Of a stretch of DNA of 64,000 nt, positions 1 through 12,039 are shown piece after piece. A model generated the notes under the pieces. The model was not told the origin of the DNA. It made no database searches and was given only the letters and a program-made list of their open reading frames with translations. The stretch is from the NCBI RefSeq assembly GCF_000005505.3, contig NC_016134.3, forward strand, positions 32,550,150-32,614,149. The letters are read 5' to 3'. The position numbers were made by a program, and so were the translations under genes. The stretch comes from Brachypodium distachyon (Eukaryota; Streptophyta; Magnoliopsida; Poales; Poaceae). Position 1 is the first letter of the stretch. Every line of letters starts with the position of its first letter.

Positions 1-524
1 TCTTTAGATTCTCACTCTCCCAATCATGTGCAAATAGTAAAAATAAGCTGTCTTAGTATAGAAAAAAGAATAGGCAAGTCTTTCTTTCAAATATGAAATG
101 AATGACTTCATAATATTGACCTATTTATTGGTTTCTTGTGCTATTATACATCCTGTTATGACTTTTGCGCTATTTAAATGTTGTACACAACATTTGTGCT
201 ATTCAAATGTAATATCGTAATTAAACGATTTTTTTGTAATTGTGCTCTCATGCTGGCATGTGTATATTTGTTTTACGGAGTATATGTTTGTTTCACATAT
301 AGACAACAAACTCCTGTTGTAGTTTTCTAATTTGAGACAGTATGACAACAAACTTTTGTCTAATGTGCGACGGCAAACTTTTGTTGCATTTCTGTTTCCA
401 TGTCATTTTGTAAAATTACCCTAGAGCAGCATTTTGATTTTACTCACTGCAGATAAGGGCATTAGTGTGTTTTAGACACGGCAAAATTCAAAGTGCAGAA
501 CATTCACCTTTTTCTATTCAATTA

Positions 525-643
525 GTCCTTGTTCAGTTCCACCATTACCGGCGGGGATCGGCAGGGAATCCCAAGATTTTAGTCCAAAACCCCTTTGATC
601 CCCTCCGATCCCTCCCGGGAAAGATGCAAACGAACAGGCCCTT
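525..643. mobile_element. Small MITE-like element, probably hAT-derived
   Basis: The left end reads close to gtccttgttcag and the right end close to cgaacaggccc, an imperfect terminal inverted repeat. Between them is a C-rich body with repeated 'gatccc' words. The same architecture recurs at 7961-8095 in the ferrochelatase gene. There is no coding capacity. The target duplication is not clear, so the class is inferred from the ends only. Confidence 0.45.
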
Positions 644-670
644 ATTGGATTTTTACTGTTTAGTCTATGA

Positions 671-1282
671 TTTTATTTCCATAAATATAGGTCACTGTGA
701 ACGTACACAATGCTAATCCTTCTATTAATTACCTTTATATCTTTGCTCTGTTCACTGCTCATACAGCTGCAATGACTCCAGTAAGTATTGATCCAGATGT
801 TATTGTTATTATTTTGTTCTTTCAGCAAAAAATTTCGTGATTCTAGTTGATTGAAAATTTATGCCAAAAAGGCAAAAAAGTTAGATTTTTCATAATCTCA
901 TAGAAGGTTAGAAAGAAGAAATAGTAAACGTTTGGATCATCAGTGTGCCTGTCAGTGTGCTTTATGTGCGGCAAAATTCTGTTATGTGAGCTGTCATTAC
1001 TTACTCTATTTTTTTCTTTCCACAAAATATAAATCACTAGATGTACATAGTGCTAACCCTTTTATTAATTACCTTTTCCATCTTTGCTCTATCACTGCTC
1101 ATACAGCTGCAAATGACTCCAGTAAGTATTGATCCTGATTTTGTTGTTAGTATTTTGTTCTTTCAACATAAATTTTCTCGGTTTTAGTTGATTGAATTTG
1201 TGCGAACAAAGTGGTTAAGTTTAGATTCTTCATAATCTCATTGAAGCTTAGAAAGAAGAAAGGGTAAATGTTTGGATCTGCT
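671..1282. repeat. Diverged direct duplication, two copies about 341 bp apart
   Basis: Copy 1 (about 671-942) and copy 2 (about 1013-1282) are collinear and clearly related along their whole length. Both contain the block 'cactgctcatacagctgca', then 'atgactccagtaagtattgatcc', and end with a 'gaaagaagaa' block. Each copy carries an acceptor-like 'catacag' and a donor-like 'gtaagta' about 15 bases apart, so they could be old exon-intron duplicates. No open frame supports this. Confidence 0.7.
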
Positions 1283-2122
1283 TAGTATTGAAGTGGTTTA
1301 GATCACATTCGTATGTTGGGATGCAATAAGGAGTTAAGGACAGAGAAATTTATGTGTCTATTACAGTGCAATGAGAACATAGTTGTGGCTGGTGCGAAGC
1401 TCATGGTCTAACCTATTTGAATCCAGACGCCCAAGGCAAATGCCCCAATGAACGTTTCTGCTTCTGCAAGGAGGAGGAAGAAGAAGGATGTTGGCTCTCT
1501 GTGTGCACACTTCAGGCCTTCAGTGTAACAAATTGAGTGAAGGTATCCAACATGCAATTACTTGACTGCTTGACTTCAGCTTTTAAAGAGAAACACCCAA
1601 TCCATAACCCTGCCATGGCCACATCGTGTGACGATAATATTTTCAAATCATAGTGCCACCTATGTTTTGAGATCATGTAGGGATCTATCCACAGTCCATA
1701 TGTAAGCATATGTGGTTGAAGAAATTAACCGATACTTTTATCCACGTATAAGCCATTAAGTAATAAAGAGGAGTCGCAAAACCATTGTAGTGAAATGTTA
1801 AAAGTTTGCACCGCCTACACTGTTTAGGGCCTTGCAAGTTAAAATTGCTTAAGAACTGATTCAAAGATTTACAAATGTGGCTAAAATTTCAAAAAAAAAA
1901 ATAGACACAGAAAAGTTTATTCCGGCGCTACCGCCTTGGAAAGTCCCGCGCACGCAGCCACGGTGGCTCGTGCCACGTGTACGGCGCACACGAGGTCTCT
2001 CCCACCCTTCGCTCTGTATTCTTTGCTCTGTTCGTCTCGCCGGCAGCCACAGCTTGTTTCTACGACCATTTTGCGCCACTGCCTTCTCGACGCCGACAGG
2101 CGGGCCACGCATCACTGCCCGA
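1283..2122. other. Intergenic and upstream region of LHCB7
   Basis: AT-rich sequence without a recognisable gene until about 1920, where base composition becomes GC-rich ahead of the LHCB7 start. The reading frame of LHCB7 exon 1 is open upstream as far as 1877, but those residues do not look like a transit peptide. No convincing TATA box was found. Confidence 0.5.
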
Positions 2123-4365
2123 ATGCCTCCTCCCCTCCTCCTCCGCTGCCCCTCGCCGCCGCCCACCTCCGTTGCCGTCTCCCACCGTCGGCGGTGGAGG
2201 CGGGGGAGGTGTCCCGAACCGGTGCGGGCCTCCTGGCAGGAGCTGGCGGGAGTGCTGGTGTTCTCCGCCGTCCCCTTCACCGCCGTCAAGGCCCTCGCCG
2301 GTAGCCCCCTTGGCGCCCTCCTCCGCCGCCGCCTCGAGGACAGGAAGGCCTCAGCCGCCGCCGAGGCCGACGCCCTCCGTGCTGCCGCCCGCCAAGCCCG
2401 CAGCTCCAGGTTGGCACTGATCTCCCCCTCCTTCAAGAACCTCTGTTGGTTAATTTGTGCGAACCAACTGATCCAGCGACTTGTTCGGGGATTTTTTTTT
2501 TTCTTGAAGCTTTTGGTTCGGGGAAGCTCGGCCTCGGTGGCTCGGTCCCATCCCCTACGACTACCCGGAGCATCTGGCCGGAGAGTTCCCGGGCGATTAT
2601 GGGTTCGATATAGCAGGTCTGGGCAGGGATCCCGTTGCTTTCGCAAACTACTTTAAGTATGTCACAGTTCTCCTAATCCTTTTGTATTTATATTCCTTCA
2701 AAATCAATTTTAACTTATCTCCACATTATGATTTATGAAGAGTAGAGGTCGATGAATAGTTACTGCTTCGTATGTCTGCTTCAGACTCACACATTGTAAT
2801 TAACTCGTATGCAGAGGCTGGGAGAGTAATAAAACTTACAAATTTCATGTTATGTGTTGTAAGTTATCCCGGAGAATTTACACTAGCCATGTTATGTGTT
2901 GTAAGTTGTTATAGGGGAGTGAACTGAATGAAGTTTTAATTTTCATTTTATAAGGGAATGTTTATGTTATTATGTTGTTTAAGTAGCTTCTGAAACCTAA
3001 TATTTTGTGGGAGATCATGATCTGAACCTTTGTTGTCGTAACTTTTTGTAAGTGCCTACTCTCCCCTAAACAGTTTCCTCACCAACAATCTTCTTTGCAG
3101 CTTTGAGATCTTACATTGTCGGTGGGCCATGCTTGCTGCTCTTGGTGTTGTTATTCCTGAGCTCTTAGATCTATTTGGGATAGTGCATTTTGTTGAGCCT
3201 GTCTGGTGGAAAGTTGGTTATGCAAAACTTCAGGTGAAATATCGATACTGTTGTTTCCATGTCTGATTTCTTTTACCACACGATGACTATTCTTATAACA
3301 GACTGAAGAACATCTGTGTATTCTGAAGATGTCCTGAGCCTGAGATCATAGTCCCTGTCATGTTTCAACCACAAATCTTTTTGTTCAGCATCTGAAAGCT
3401 AGTTCATAGCTAACACTAATGGAGGCATGGAGCATCTTCATTGTCGGGCAGGTCCTAGTTTGACCTTTTGTGCTCTAATCGACACATATTGGTAGTTCCC
3501 ACACAAAGCTAGGAGCCTCCAGATGGAGATCCGGCATTCGGCAAGGCAGCTCAGCCTTTTTGTTTTCTCTCAGATAAAATAAATATGGAACGTGACTGCT
3601 ACTTCCCAGCTGTGTACATGTATGCTGTGCTAACAAATGCGCCAAATTGTGTTACAAACAAATTAATTGTTTGTTAATTATGTAAATTTGTAATCCTCAT
3701 CTAATGAGATGATTTTACAGGGTGATACCCTTGATTACCTTGGTATTACTGGTTTACGAATCGCTGGTGGTCAAGGTGTCATTGTTATCGCTATCTGTCA
3801 AGCCCTTTTGATGGTAACAAATACGTTCTGTTTATAATGTTTCGTTCATGTACTTCTCAAGTCGTTGTTGCTTTACAGAGCAGTCCAAACATTCCTGTAT
3901 TGTGTGTTCCCTTTGGTTGTGCAAACACTTAGGAAACTATAGCCATCACTTTGCATATATTCCTTAACTTCACAATATTTTTCCATTGGTACAACATTTC
4001 CTTGTTATTTTTTGTTTTAAAGGATTTAATACCACATTATACAGGATTTCCATCTCATGATTTGTCAGGTTGGGCCAGAATATGCGAGATACTGTGGGAT
4101 TGAGGCACTAGAACCCTTAGGAATATATCTTCCTGGGGACATAAACTACCCAGGTGGAGCACTATTCGATCCCTTGGGGCTGTCCAAAGATCCTGTTGGG
4201 TTTGAAGAACTCAAGGTGAAGGAGATCAAGAACGGTCGCCTGGCAATGGTTGCATGGCTCGGATTCTACCTCCAGGCGGCTGTAACCGGCAAGGGCCCTG
4301 TGCAGAACCTTGTCGAACACTTGTCAGATCCACTCCACAACAACATTTTATCCTCTTTCCATTGA
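2123..4365 (+). CDS. LHCB7: Chlorophyll a/b-binding protein LHCB7, plastid
   Basis: Light-harvesting-family membrane protein expected to bind chlorophyll and carotenoid in the thylakoid; LHCB7 is the rare photosystem II-type member. Exons are 2123-2409, 2510-2656, 3101-3233, 3721-3813 and 4069-4365. All have GT-AG introns and consistent phases, and together they encode about 318 residues, the family's usual size. The N-terminus is proline/serine/arginine-rich like a transit peptide, followed by the block [13 protein letters not shown]. Diagnostic blocks are [18 protein letters not shown], the first LHC helix [15 protein letters not shown], a middle hydrophobic segment [12 protein letters not shown], and the third helix [20 protein letters not shown] with its chlorophyll-ligand E and N. 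The C-terminus ends near [11 protein letters not shown]. The Met at 2123 was chosen because the longer upstream frame lacks transit-peptide character. The start is the least certain part; the identity is strong. Confidence 0.93.
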
Positions 4366-4968
4366 GGCATCTTAACTGTAAGATTGCTTGTGTACAGCGT
4401 CAGCATTGATAACTCTGTAATTACTATAGTTAGCAAGTGGTTACGGTTACGGTATTCAGTATGTAATTCTGTAGACAGTACATATAATATCCTTACTATT
4501 GCACTAGGTCACTGGTTGACCTCACAAAATGTTCTAAAACATTCCAAAAATTTTTACAGCATTTATTCAGTCTCTCAGAATTTCAGATCTAAATGAAATT
4601 CACAACTCAAGAAACAAAAAAGAGAAATCAGACTGTGAACAGTATCAAGTATCAATCTGATATTGTATTCGTATTTGAATTTGGTATTGACTGTGAGTAC
4701 TATCAAGCATCAACCTGATATTTCTCTTAATATTTGAAATTTGTAATTGATAGCCAGATTTGTCATTTCGTTCATGAAGCTGTGTATCAAATATGAGTTT
4801 GAAACTTTGTGGCATGGCAGATGATACTGATCAATTTTTTTTTCTGAGAATCACCTATAATTTTATTCAAACCCGATGTCCATTACAGGTACGTTGCTTT
4901 GGATAAAATATCCGCAAAACTACATAGTAACTCATATAACTAAGAATTACATTGAAGTCTTTCAAAGA
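4366..4968. other. LHCB7 3' flank, no gene seen
   Basis: AT-rich 3' untranslated and intergenic DNA. Two short related blocks, 'actgtgaacagtatcaag' near 4632 and 'actgtgagtactatcaag' near 4689, form a weak local duplication. Nothing else is recognisable. Confidence 0.5.
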
Positions 4969-5111
4969 ATTTTTTTTCCACGGTATCAATCTTCGCAACA
5001 CAAATCCGACTACAAACAATGGCGGAGGCAGGGACCGGGGCATTTTTTCCATGGTGTCAATCTTCGCAACACGAATCCGACTGCAAACAGTGGCAGAGGT
5101 AGGGACCAGGC
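4969..5111. repeat. Tandem duplication of a 71-bp unit
   Basis: Two adjacent copies with an offset of 71 bases share 'tcaatcttcgcaacac' and then 'aatccgact', with 'ggcggaggcagggacc' in copy 1 and 'ggcagaggtagggacc' in copy 2. The 'tggcggaggcagggac' word resembles ends of degenerate plant transposons, so this may be a duplicated element end. There is no coding signal. Confidence 0.75.
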
Positions 5112-5361
5112 CAGCCCTAGCCCTGGCCCCCCTATGATTTCGTATTTCTACTTAAGTCCTTATATAATCTTTGCAATTTTATCATATGAGATTCATATTC
5201 TTATGCTTTGGTTCTTCCTAACAAATCATCCTTCTATTCTGGCTCTCCTTATATTATTTTCCTGCCTCCACCCATGACTGCAAAGATATTGCAATCAGGC
5301 ATTCAGACTGCACGAGACTAGCGGCTGCCCCATCTGTAGACAGTACATAAAGGCGAAGTAT

Positions 5362-5822
5362 CCGGTGAAAACCCCCATTGGGTGCAAAACGTGCAAACTC
5401 CATAAAAACCACGTTTAGAAGTTTCAAAAAATTCTAGAAAAATACCATATGTTGGGAATGTGATGTTCTACAAACCTGCAAAATTTCAAGTTCAAAATCG
5501 AAAGCATTTGGGAGAAATTAAAAAGAGAAATTTACAATGAATAGTGTCAAACACTGAAAAACCACTATTCACGCAGAATTTGTCTTTTTCGCTGCTACCA
5601 AACGAAATTTAGTTTGGAGTTGAAATTTTACACATACATAAAACATCACTTTTCTAACATATGTGATTTTTTTGAGAATTTTTTAAACCTTTTTCGATGG
5701 AGTTTTCACAGTTTGCACTGTAAAAAAACCCTCATTCGGTGCAAACCGTGCAAACTCCATAAAAACATGTTTAGAAGTTTCAATTTTTTTTTTAAAACAC
5801 CATATGTTAGGACGGTGATGTT
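5362..5822. repeat. Direct repeats of about 105 bp, 350 bp apart
   Basis: The blocks at about 5362-5470 and 5715-5822 share 'gtgcaaactccataaaaac', 'gtttagaagtttcaa' and 'ccatatgtt' in the same order. The intervening AT-rich DNA has no gene. This is likely the remains of one transposable-element family; the class is not recognised. Confidence 0.65.
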
Positions 5823-6362
5823 GGGACTCCATTAAAACCCAATCTGTGAGACTCTGACTCTCCCCCTTAAGCACGAGACTAGCCACTGCCTGGCACTCAA
5901 ACATCGTCTCTTCCATGATTCCTCCCCCAAATGGTTCTTCTAGCTAGCACCAAAGAATCCCGAAAAAAAATAAAAAAGCTAGCACCAAAGAAAGAAAGCT
6001 CACGATCAACGGCTGTTCGTCCCGGGCGCCACCACCAGCAGCGCCTATCCGGCATCACTCCTCCTTTTGCTCCAACACAAACTGGCGTCTTCAACGTGAG
6101 CGGGCCAGGCCAGGATCGTGTCGGCACGGCCCGATAGGTCCGTGCTGTGCCAGCCCGGCACGGCCCAAGTCCCAGTTCCAGGTGGGTCCTACCGCCTCCG
6201 TGGAAGAACGTGAGCGAAGGAAGGGGTAGTTGCCGATTCGCTGCCGTATTTGACCGACCAAGAGAAGGAAAGAAGAAACTTAATTCTGGAAAGGCAGATC
6301 CACGGGAACTCACCATTTCACAACCCGCTGTAGATCTCCTCCCTCCACCGAGGCGCTGAGCC
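5823..6362. other. Upstream region of the ferrochelatase gene
   Basis: GC-rich stretch with inverted 'cggcacggccc'/'cagcccggcacgg' words around 6120-6170, leading into the 5' untranslated region. Open frames on both strands here are by-products of base composition. No clear TATA box was identified. Confidence 0.4.
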
Positions 6363-6403
6363 CTTCTTCTTCTTCTTCTTCTTCTTCTTCTTCTTCTTCT
6401 TCT
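6363..6403 (+). repeat. CTT trinucleotide microsatellite in the ferrochelatase 5' leader
   Basis: About 13 uninterrupted CTT/TTC units lie 15-55 bases before the ferrochelatase ATG at 6418. The tract is pyrimidine-rich on the sense strand, as is common in grass 5' leaders. Length variation here would not alter the protein. Confidence 0.95.
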
Positions 6404-6417
6404 CTGTCTTCTCGCCC

Positions 6418-9400
6418 ATGGAGTGCGTCCGCTCCGGGGTTCTTGATCTGCAGTGCTCGGCAGAGTTCTCGGGAAAGAGCGGTTCCACGAGGTGAGTACC
6501 GTTGGCTCCCTTTGCCGTTTCATATTCTAATCTGTTTATTCGTTCCTTTCGAGGGCGGATCATTGATCCGGGTGGAGGTGTTTGGTGGATTTAGGCGGGG
6601 TTTCAGTTTTCTTCTGCCGGGCTGTCGCAATCACATAGAATTTTCGTGATTATTCTGCTGTAGTTTACCTATGTAAAATAAAATTAAAGATAGGATTAGC
6701 CTGTGATGCCACCGTACAGTCGAAACCGAATACAATTACAAAAAGTAATGAATTTATGCACTTGCTAGACTGTTCCTTTTCCTGGGTTTAAAAACTTGTA
6801 ACGAATCTTGGAGTAAATTAATTGTTTGGATCTCCTGAAAAACTAGTAACGACAACAGTTTATCATTTCTGAACATCTGTCTAACAGGACACGTTTCAGC
6901 ATATTTATTATGGAGTAAGATGACTGGAAATCTAAATGGCTTATTTGAGAACAGGCTGTCATATGTTATGGCCTTGTGGGTTTTATGGCTCAAATGGTTT
7001 GCAAAAGTGCCTAGAGTCCTCATAGTTTTCTTGGAAATTTGATTCCAAAAGTAGTTAATGTCTTGTTGATTATATAGAACACACAAGCTCATGAATTTAA
7101 AAGGTACGATTGCTTATATATATTTGGTCAGTTACTGAGTTATATTGCTTGAAGAAATTTGCTGTCAGTAGAGATTTTGAAGTGAGTTCATGATAAATTT
7201 TGTCCACAGTGTTGTTGATAGATTAATATAGCTTCTGATAGCTTTTTTTGATACATGCTGAAGCTATAGTCATATGACATTTCACCTGGAGAAAGACATT
7301 GTAACTTTTGTTTATTATCCATGAAGACCTGTATCTTACTACATTCCTTTGTTGATTGTGTTCCGATTGACAGGTCCTGTGGTAAAGCCAGTTGTTATGC
7401 GAATTTCGCTGGTTCTACCAAATATGAGCAGAACTTGCACAGCAAGGTTAAACCATGGGTATTATCAGCAAGTGGAACCTCTAGTTTTGTTCACAGAAGT
7501 CCAGTACTTAAACATCGGCACAATCTTGTTGTAAGATCCACCTCGGCAGATGTATGTACTACTTTTGATGAAAATATCAATGGTGTATCTTCACATGCTG
7601 TTGAAGACAAGGTTGGAGTACTCTTATTAAATCTTGGTGGTCCAGAGACCCTGAATGATGTTCAACCATTTTTGTTCAACCTCTTCGCAGATCCAGTAAG
7701 TGATTATACAACATGGTTATAGTTTATAGCCATTGCAACTTCACCGAGTCCTTGCAAATTACATGTCGCAAATGATTATTGTTCTTCTTTGTTAGGTTTA
7801 TTGCCATATATGTAATTCACCAAACAGAGATTAATTTCCTTAGAGACTGTTTTAGGAGGGGTCAAGTCCACTCCGCAAGGGATTGTCTGGATAGGGAGGA
7901 ATTAGACCTATGCGTTTTGGATCGGAACAGGTTTGAGTCCAAACTGCGAACAAGCCCTAAGGCCCTGTTTGGTTTATGATCAATCCCCTTGGATTGGAGG
8001 GGATCGGGAGGGATAGGAAAAAATGAACCAAAATCCCTCTCAATCCCTGCCAATCCCCCTGATTGGTGGCGTTTGGGTTGAAACGGACAAGGCCCAAAAG
8101 GGATGGCCATGTAGCAATGATGGATTAGATAACAAAGAATTAAATCTATGCAGTCTAAAGTTCACCACCCTATTGCTAGACTATTGTCTCATGTTTTATC
8201 CTAAGCCATGTCATCTTGCCATCCTTTACATGGTGGTTATCCCAAGGCAAACGATATTACCCTATCGTTTTTATTGTTTAATTTCAGTATGGTAAATTAG
8301 AGAACTGCAACAACGTTTCCTTTTGACCTACTTTTTGCTACCCAGGATATCATTCGACTCCCTAGGCTATTCAGGTTTCTTCAAAGACCACTGGCCAAAC
8401 TTATCTCTACTTTTAGGGCCCCTAAGAGTAAAGAGGGGTATGCTTCAATTGGTGGTGGATCACCTCTGCGGAGAATTACCGACGATCAGGTAAAAGTTCA
8501 CCAACCTAACCAATGTCTGAATTTTTTGTGTTATGCTGTTTTGATTCTGCTATGTAATTGTGATTTAGCAGTTTTGTCATGAACTTGTTGGGTACTCCCT
8601 CCGTCCCATAATTCTTCTCGTTATTTTAGTTCAGATTTGTACTAAAACAATGACAAGAATTATTGGACAGAGGGAGTACCATTTTGGTTCAATTCTTATA
8701 TTAAAAGGGATTCATCAACAGTGTGAACTGAAATAATTTTAATTTTCAGGCTAATGCTTTGAAGGTTGCACTAAAAAAGAAGAATTTGGAAGCTGATATA
8801 TATGTTGGAATGAGGTATTGGTACCCTTTCACTGAAGAAGCCATCAATCAGGTTAAACCTCCTTCCTGAACAAATTTAAGTGCCTTTTTAAATCTTTGCT
8901 TTCTTCAAGTCTCAGTAATAGTTTCTTGAACTTTTTAATTTAATTATTCTTCCATGGTAATTAATGCATTGCACTATCCTTATTTTGAAATCTCATTGCC
9001 GCCATTGTTCTAATTTCATTTATGTGTGATTGTCTTTTGCTTTCTTTAATTTAACAATGTATATTTTTCATGTGATCTACTATTTTGCAACATGTATTGC
9101 GTTTTCATGCATAACCCCTTTTGTGCTTTGGTTTTACTAAACTATCCCAAGTTTCTAACTGACTAATTTTCTACTATTTTTAATTGGTGATAGATTAAGA
9201 AGGATAAAATTACCAAGCTTGTGGTTCTTCCACTATACCCTCAGTACTCCATATCAACAAGTGGATCAAGCATCCGTGTTCTCCAAAACATTGTCAAGTA
9301 GGCAATTTCCTTCTCAGTTAAAATTCATCTTTTGGACTATGTAGAACCTGAAATTCTAATATAGCGGCATCCGTGCAGGGAAGATCCATATTTTGCTGGC

Positions 9401-11445
9401 TTGCCGATTTCCATTATTGAATCATGGTACCAGCGGGAGGGCTATGTGAAATCAATGGCTGACTTAATTGAGAATGAATTGTCAATTTTTTCGACTCCTG
9501 AAGAGGTTTGCATATTCCTTTTCCCTGTTTTGCCTCTGGCTTGCACATATTTTTGTTAGTGATCTGGACTCTGGAGGATTACTTGCAAACTTGCAGAATA
9601 GCCATTCAATCAACGTGTTGTACATTTTTATGGGAATGTGTTATTAGCATCATTGTGTGCTAAACTGCTGATTGTAGAAAGTACAGTGCAGAGTTAAATG
9701 ACGCTGAAGCATTTTCTGAAATGTCATATTGTATTGTAGTTTTTCTTTTCTTTTTTTGAGGGATGCAAGTAGTTTTTCTAATTAGATATTGTCTGGGATG
9801 CCATATTTGTGTATTTGCCCTCTGTATTGTATTATAGTTTATACACTAGTTACATCATGAAAGGAAAATAATATGAGAAAAAGTCCAGTTTGCCCACTCA
9901 GCTCTGAACTGGAGCCTAATTTGCACCTTCACCCTGAAACTCTTAAACCAAGTACTTTTCTCCCTTTAGTGTCAAAAGCACTGCATATCAAGAAGATACT
10001 TCTATTGAATTTTTTTCCGGTAATCAAGTATGCCCATTGACGTGTGGTATTCCCTCCGGCCGGAATTACTTGTCGAAATATTACATTTATCTAGCCGCTT
10101 TTTAAACATAGATACATCCATATTTGGGCAAATTTGAGACAAGTAATATGGATTGGAGGGAGTACCATTTTCTGTTGAATAAATATCAGGGAGATTAGAT
10201 AGATGGTAATTATCATTCTGACACTACTTGTTATGATTGGCAGGTCATGATATTCTTCAGTGCACATGGAGTACCACTTACCTATGTTAAGGATGCTGGA
10301 GACCCCTACAGAGATCAGATGGAGGACTGCATTGCTTTGATAATGGAGGAGTTGAGATCCAGAGGAACCTTGAATGACCATACTCTCGCTTACCAGGTAC
10401 AGGAAATGGAGAAATAAATACTTATCTTGTTATGAAAGCATTTCGAGAAAATTCCAAGGATATATAAGTAATCCTTTGACATTGTGCAGTTGTTTTATTT
10501 CTTGTAACTGATTCCTGCATTAACCTTTCCGAACACATGGCAGAGTCGAGTAGGGCCAGTTCAGTGGCTTAAGCCATATACTGATGAAGTTTTAGTCGAA
10601 CTCGGTCAAAAGGGTGTAAAGAGTCTCCTGGCTGTTCCTGTAAGGTAATCCTTAAGTTTACCATTTATACCAATTTTCTGTAGCGATATTTCCTGCTAGA
10701 GTATCACCATCAATATACCTGTTCAGCTCCACTTTATCTTTCATTAGCATTTTTCATACTTGGTGAATTATATCTGAGCTTTTCATCATTCCTGTATCCG
10801 TTAGCTCCTTGAGTATGCAATGCTTTTCGTGTTTGTTGCATTGGCATCACCTGCACACTAGTCAATACAATGTGTCATTGGTCTTGCGTCTGCCACTTGT
10901 TTTAATTTCATATGTTCTTTCTAAATGGATATTTTGCAATACTGTGGCACATCAAGATAGTTAATGGCTAGCATATTTAGTTAGGATCTTTTGATACCAA
11001 ACTTGAAGCCGCATCTTCAAGTCTTACTCTATTGAAAGTACATCATCGTCTTTCAGTTATGGTGCCTTTTTTCTCTACCATACCACCCTTTCAACTGTCG
11101 CTTACATCATATACTGAAATAAATTCCAGCTTCGTGAGTGAGCATATTGAGACATTAGAAGAAATCGATATGGAGTACAAGGAGTTGGCTCTAGAGTCAG
11201 GTATTGAGAACTGGGGCAGGGTTCCAGCTCTTGGGTGCACCTCATCCTTCATCTCGGACCTTGCTGATGCTGTCGTCGAAGCCCTTCCCTCTGCTTCTGC
11301 AATTGCTACCAGAAAGGCTATCGACACAGACCCTGACATGGACATGATGCATTCCTTGACCAAGATGTTTTTTGGCTCGATCTTGGCCTTCCTTCTGCTG
11401 TTATCACCAAGACTGATTTTGGCTGTCCGGAACACTCTGCGTTGA
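6418..11445 (+). CDS. FC1: Ferrochelatase, plastid, FC1-type (no C-terminal LHC motif)
   Basis: Inserts Fe2+ into protoporphyrin IX to make protoheme, the last step of the heme branch of tetrapyrrole synthesis. Nine exons: 6418-6491, 7374-7695, 8346-8489, 8750-8851, 9194-9297, 9379-9505, 10244-10396, 10544-10644 and 11130-11445. All junctions are GT-AG and in phase, giving 480 residues. The first 90 or so residues are serine-rich, fitting a targeting peptide. Family blocks in order are [59 protein letters not shown] (with the catalytic His), [17 protein letters not shown] and [20 protein letters not shown]. The C-terminus ends in a hydrophobic segment [15 protein letters not shown], not the chlorophyll-binding LHC motif typical of FC2, hence the FC1 assignment. 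Introns carry three MITEs. Function is very sure, isoform name moderately sure. Confidence 0.95.
7961..8095. mobile_element. MITE in ferrochelatase intron 2
   Basis: The ends are ggccctgtttgg on the left and, on the right, a sequence whose complement reads gggccttgtccg. The body has repeated 'ccaatccc' and 'gggatcggg' words. It is the same kind of element as 525-643. It lies wholly inside intron 2 (7696-8345), away from the splice sites. Confidence 0.6.
8595..8676. mobile_element. Stowaway-type MITE in ferrochelatase intron 3
   Basis: An 82-bp palindromic element with ends ctccctccgtcccataattctt and its near-complement, flanked by TA target duplications at 8593-8594 and 8677-8678. It fits the Tc1/mariner-derived Stowaway class. 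Confidence 0.9.
10050..10162. mobile_element. Stowaway-type MITE in ferrochelatase intron 6
   Basis: The left end is tccctccggcc and the right end ggattggaggga, with 'acttgtc' and 'gacaagt' internal complements, between TA dinucleotides at 10048-10049 and 10163-10164. It sits about 80 bases upstream of exon 7. Confidence 0.85.
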
Positions 11446-12039
11446 GTTGGTTCTTTTCAACAAGCAGCAATGGTGTGCATTTTTTTATGTCGATGCTCCA
11501 GGGTTAACCATTTGATAATTGTAACTAGAAACCATATAGAGGTACAACGGAATAATTTGTAATTTTCCTTTTCCGATAACCTGCCATGATAAAAAAAAAG
11601 TGAAAGTCCGCTCAAAAACAAAAAAGAATATCTCAGCAAGAATAGACTTCTGGTCTATCAGAGCCATGTTCATCATTTTTTGTAGATCGTTTACAAATTT
11701 GTGCCTTTCCTACTATATTTTCTTGCGATGCTACATGAATAAAACAAATTAGCTACTTAAAGTCACAGTACCAAATTTATCCACTAGAACACGCTTTCGT
11801 TTGTTTGTTGTGTCCCAATTTTGTTGTGGTTTTACTCTATACAAGGTTAGCTTATGTACTGGTATTTTTTAATTCCACTTTTGGTAACAAGCATGATCAT
11901 CCATCCTAGTCGTTTACAATAGATCCAACGGCTGGCAGTGGCAGGGTGAGAAAGAGGTGGATGGATGGACCACCATCACCAATTGACATCTAGTAGAAGT
12001 GAAGTGGTGAAAGATAGGGTGGCAAATGAAATCATGAGT
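11446..12039. other. Ferrochelatase 3' flank, no further gene
   Basis: 3' untranslated and intergenic AT-rich DNA. The short frames on the minus strand show no domain or codon signal. Confidence 0.5.

Noticed and set aside
1861..2656. Long open frames on both strands over LHCB7 exon 1
   Set aside because: GC-rich shadows; only the plus frame from 2123 to 2409 joins the LHCB7 exons in phase.
5897..6563. Arg- and Lys-rich minus-strand frames upstream of ferrochelatase
   Set aside because: They translate the CTT microsatellite into poly-Arg or poly-Lys and have no domain.
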